Below, in pieces: positions 63,232-64,000 of a stretch of DNA of 64,000 nt (position 1 is its first letter; the number at the start of each line of letters is the position of its first letter). Under the pieces are notes generated by a model. The model saw nothing but the letters and a program-made list of their open reading frames with translations. It had not been told where the DNA came from and did not search any database. The DNA is from CAUZWH01 sp965247665 (GTDB taxonomy: Bacteria > Pseudomonadota > Alphaproteobacteria > SHVV01): the NCBI GenBank assembly GCA_965247665.1, contig CBDFHH010000004.1:1054001-1118000 (forward strand), given 5' to 3'. The translations under genes and the position numbers were made by a program.

Positions 63232-63888
63232 TTATTGGTCGGCCGTCGCCAGCTCCTCGAGCTCGGCCGCGATCTCCGCTAGCCGGTCGGTGAGGCGCGC
63301 GCGTTCGGCGAGCAGCAGCGCGCGCTGCGTGGCCGTATCGGCGGCATCGGCCGCCTCGGCCTCGAGCTCGGCCGGGGTCATCAGCCGCAGCCGCAGCTCG
63401 ATGCCGGAGTCCGCCCACACGATGTCGTCGTTACGCCGGGTGACCATCGCGGTGCGCAGCCCTTCGGGTCCGCGCACATCCTTGAGCCGCGCCCCGGCCG
63501 GGTAGGTCTGGCGGATCACGTCCGTGTTGGGGTTGGCGAACCAGCCGCGTGCGCCAATCGCGATCACGGCGATGATGTGGGGGTTGGGGACCACCGCGAC
63601 CGACATGTATTTCCACACCGTTTCCTGGCCGGTTTTTTTGTCCACGCTCACCGCGTTGTGCCGCCGCGCCAGGTGCGTCAGCGCCCACTCCTCGCCCTCG
63701 CCGCAGCGCGACGGGCCGTGGGTCGAACAGTCGATGCGCCAGGCCATGCGCTCGCCGGTCACGGTGTTGTGGGCCTCGGCGACCAGCCAGTAGTCGCGGA
63801 GGTCGATGGGCGGCGCCTGGGCGGCGGCCGGCGCGGTGAGGGCGAGGGCCAGCAGCGCCGGCAGCGCGAGGCGGTGGATCGGATGCAT
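63232..63888 (-). CDS. exported protein with C-terminal coiled coil, probably transfer-associated
   Basis: A 218-residue protein with AAAGGAGATAG before the ATG and a signal peptide (RLALPALLALALTAPAAAQA). The mature domain (IDLRDYWLVAEAHNTVTGER, WRIDCSTHGPSRCGEGEEWAL with two cysteines) leads to a C-terminal helical segment (LTDRLAEIAAELEELA). No family recognised. It lies just upstream of the split secretion-like gene on the same strand, so it may be part of a periplasmic transfer apparatus. Nothing notable lies between 63889 and the window end. Confidence 0.75.
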   Translation of the reverse strand: MHPIHRLALPALLALALTAPAAAQAPPIDLRDYWLVAEAHNTVTGERMAWRIDCSTHGPSRCGEGEEWALTHLARRHNAVSVDKKTGQETVWKYMSVAVVPNPHIIAVIAIGARGWFANPNTDVIRQTYPAGARLKDVRGPEGLRTAMVTRRNDDIVWADSGIELRLRLMTPAELEAEAADAADTATQRALLLAERARLTDRLAEIAAELEELATADQ

Positions 63889-64000
63889 GGCTCTATCTCC
63901 TTTGGGTGGTCGGGGTTGGCGGGCGCCGCGGGCCGCCGCATGTTTTCATCGGTTTGGTGTTGCAGCCGAACGCCGGTAGCTATCCAGGTGGATAGCGCGA

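Overview
The window reads as a GC-rich alphaproteobacterial chromosome, or a large replicon with a conjugative remnant. I infer this from the gene families: type III glutamine synthetase with GlxB/C/D-type genes, a BMP-type nucleobase importer, several Rieske oxygenases, and a TraA/MobF relaxase with small ribbon-helix-helix partners. Exact taxonomy cannot be read from 64 kb. The density of broken genes, insertion-sequence stubs, toxin-antitoxin pairs and short tandem repeats suggests a host-associated or otherwise relaxed-selection genome. No rRNA gene, complete tRNA or CRISPR array was seen.

Layout. 1-1638: end of a RidA gene, then cupin and SDR genes in one overlapping unit. 2254-3860: a VapBC pair and a lipoprotein hydrolase. 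3977-5145: an internally deleted IS630 copy, an integrase tail and a broken serine recombinase. 5200-7731: a Rieske oxygenase converging on a nucleobase permease. 8228-9784: a truncated amino-acid permease, a tRNA/tmRNA-like relic and a PIN/AbrB pair. 10121-14696: a Calx-beta autotransporter, a HAD dehalogenase, a 2-oxoacid:ferredoxin oxidoreductase beta relic and a nitrilase. 14830-16482: relics plus a Phd/PIN pair.

The best preserved metabolic block is 16486-24496: a divergent GntR regulator, then glutamine synthetase III homologue, class II amidotransferase, GXGXG protein, FMN glutamate-synthase-like subunit, an unrecognised 129-aa protein, a two-helix membrane protein and a DadA-like FAD oxidoreductase. 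It resembles the N-methylglutamate (gmaS/mgsABC) or Glx systems, but a single-subunit flavoprotein replaces the four-subunit dehydrogenase. 25432-28152 is a YtrA-regulated ABC operon with its palindromic operator and a frameshifted DUF2807 gene. 29190-34778 holds a dienelactone hydrolase, two Rieske oxygenases and an old-yellow-enzyme reductase. 36375-44307 is a nucleobase/nucleoside uptake and deamination block (BMP protein, duplicated ATPase, two permeases, cytosine-deaminase-like enzyme), interrupted by a candidate HEPN-domain gene.

44308-46790 is a graveyard of broken genes (LivM, IS630, IS3). 46971-50171 is a complete zinc uptake locus, znuBC-zur divergent from znuA, with a Zur-box-like site between. 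50621 is a GPP34-family gene. 51595-63888 is a mobilisation island: three small ribbon-helix-helix proteins, a membrane-anchored coiled-coil protein, a 1572-aa MobF relaxase-helicase, a secreted protein with a broken paralogue nearby, a large helical protein of unknown function, and a type IV secretion-like gene split by a stop codon.
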